Below, in pieces: positions 62,968-64,000 of a stretch of DNA of 64,000 nucleotides (position 1 is the first letter of the stretch; every line of letters starts with the position of its first letter). The position numbers were made by a program, and so were the translations under genes. The stretch is from Streptomyces sp. NBC_01439 (GTDB lineage: Bacteria > Actinomycetota > Actinomycetes > Streptomycetales > Streptomycetaceae): positions 6,633,501 to 6,697,500 of the forward strand of contig NZ_CP109487.1 in assembly GCF_036227605.1 (NCBI RefSeq), read 5' to 3'. The notes under the pieces are model-generated. The model had not been told where the DNA came from and made no database searches. It saw only the letters and a list, made by a program, of their open reading frames with translations.

Positions 62968-64000
62968 TCAGCCGAGGTCGCCCGTGGCCGTGCGCTCGGC
63001 GAGGCGCACCAGGGTGCGGACGGCGGAGCCGGTGCCGCCCTTGGGGGTGTAGCCGTGCGGCGCACCCTCGTGGAAGGCCGGGCCGGCGATGTCGAGGTGG
63101 GCCCAGGTGATGCCCTCGCCGACGAACTCCTGCAGGAAGAGGCCGGCCACCAGGCCGCCGCCCATGCGGACGCCCATGTTCGCGATGTCGGCGGTGGGGG
63201 AGTCCATGGTCTTGCGCAGCTCCGCGGGGAGCGGCATCGGCCAGGAGGACTCGCCGACCTCCTCGGCGATCTCGTGGATCGACGTGCGGAAGGCGTCGTC
63301 GTTGGCCATGATCCCGAAGGTGCGGTCGCCGAGGGCGAGCACCATGGCGCCGGTCAGGGTGGCGACGTCGACGATCGCGTCCGGGTTGTCCTCGGAGGCC
63401 TTGGTCAGCGCGTCACCGAGGACCAGACGGCCCTCGGCGTCGGTGTTGAGGACCTCGACGGTCTTGCCGCTGTACATGCGCAGCACGTCACCGGGCTTGG
63501 TGGCGGAGCCGGACGGCATGTTCTCGGCGAGCGCGAGCCAACCGGTGACGTTGACCTTCAGGCCCAGCTTCGCGGCCGCGACGACGGAGGCGAACACGGC
63601 GGCGGCGCCGGCCATGTCGCACTTCATCGTCTCGTTGTGGCCGGCCGGCTTCAGGGAGATGCCGCCCGAGTCGTAGGTGATGCCCTTGCCGACGAAGGCC
63701 AGGGTCTTCTCCGCCTTCGGGTGCGTGTAGGTGAGCTTGACCAGGCGCGGCAGGTTCTCGGAGCCCTTGCCGACGCCCATGATGCCGCCGTAGCCGCCCT
63801 TGACCAGGGCCTTCTCGTCCAGCACCTGGACCTTGATGCCGTTCTCCTTCGCGGCCGCGGAGGCGACCGCGGCGAAGGCCTCGGGGGTCAGGTCGTTCGG
63901 CGGGGTGTTCACCAGGTCACGGGCGACGTTGACCTCGGTCGCGACGACCGCGGCGCGCTCGGCGGCGGCCTTGTGCTCCTTGTCGCGGGGCTTGGCGCCC
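62968..64000 (-). CDS. pepA: leucyl aminopeptidase (5' part beyond window edge)
   Basis: 344 codons of the C-terminal two thirds of a M17 leucine aminopeptidase are visible. The frame continues past the right edge. The two-zinc site is intact: VGKGITYDSGG (K and D ligands), KCDMAGAAAV and the family signature NTDAEGRLVL. The enzyme removes N-terminal residues from peptides in the cytoplasm and forms hexamers. It is upstream of lpdA on the same strand but has its own terminator. Confidence 0.95.
   Translation of the reverse strand, partial: GAKPRDKEHKAAAERAAVVATEVNVARDLVNTPPNDLTPEAFAAVASAAAKENGIKVQVLDEKALVKGGYGGIMGVGKGSENLPRLVKLTYTHPKAEKTLAFVGKGITYDSGGISLKPAGHNETMKCDMAGAAAVFASVVAAAKLGLKVNVTGWLALAENMPSGSATKPGDVLRMYSGKTVEVLNTDAEGRLVLGDALTKASEDNPDAIVDVATLTGAMVLALGDRTFGIMANDDAFRTSIHEIAEEVGESSWPMPLPAELRKTMDSPTADIANMGVRMGGGLVAGLFLQEFVGEGITWAHLDIAGPAFHEGAPHGYTPKGGTGSAVRTLVRLAERTATGDLG

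Overview
The window is high-GC actinobacterial chromosome and almost certainly Streptomyces. The evidence is GTG and TTG starts, a malEFG operon without its own ATPase gene, glnA and glnII with GlnR-type boxes, lipB-lipA, a homodimeric AceE, and a gene order that I recall from the SCO2179-SCO2234 part of the S. coelicolor core. I saw no tRNA, rRNA, CRISPR array, intact insertion sequence or prophage gene.

Region 1 (0-18.3 kb) is a starch and maltodextrin locus. It holds malR and a cytoplasmic alpha-glucosidase on the minus strand. Divergently there are malE-malF-malG, a second alpha-glucosidase and a second LacI regulator. A secreted CBM20 alpha-amylase and a 1784-residue two-catalytic-module amylase/pullulanase follow. 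Polymer is cut outside the cell, MalEFG imports the dextrins (the ATPase must be encoded elsewhere, MsiK in other streptomycetes), and the two GH13 glucosidases release glucose. Matching TTGCGCAA/CTTGCAG sites precede malE and the amylase. The agl-lacI pair occurs on both flanks as an inverted duplication.

Region 2 (18.3-29.2 kb) is accessory. It contains an acetyltransferase, a TetR/flavo-iron-sulfur reductase/ferritin-like di-iron protein operon, a large lipoprotein, a membrane-anchored sigma-like protein, a tyrosine phosphatase, a rhomboid-like protein and a Met/His-rich membrane protein paired with a PepSY protein.

Region 3 (29.3-38.2 kb) has an orphan winged-helix regulator next to glnII (four-box GlnR site), an oxidoreductase and a membrane protein. 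It then holds a 1.67-kb non-coding element with 450-bp inverted arms, degenerate 63-66-bp repeats and a palindromic core. MocR and MarR regulators, a frameshifted alpha/beta hydrolase and an ArsC-like protein follow.

Region 4 (38.2-45.8 kb) has a SpoIIE-type phosphatase, a VIT1-type transporter, an epimerase, an FAD amine-oxidase-like protein and a TPR regulator.

Region 5 (45.8-64 kb) is core metabolism: lipB-lipA, a DUF4191 protein, an RDD protein, glnA with its GlnR site, several small genes, then aceE, a GntR regulator, the lipoyl E2, lpdA and pepA, all five on the minus strand. LipB and LipA make the cofactor carried by that E2. Strong hairpin terminators separate most transcription units.
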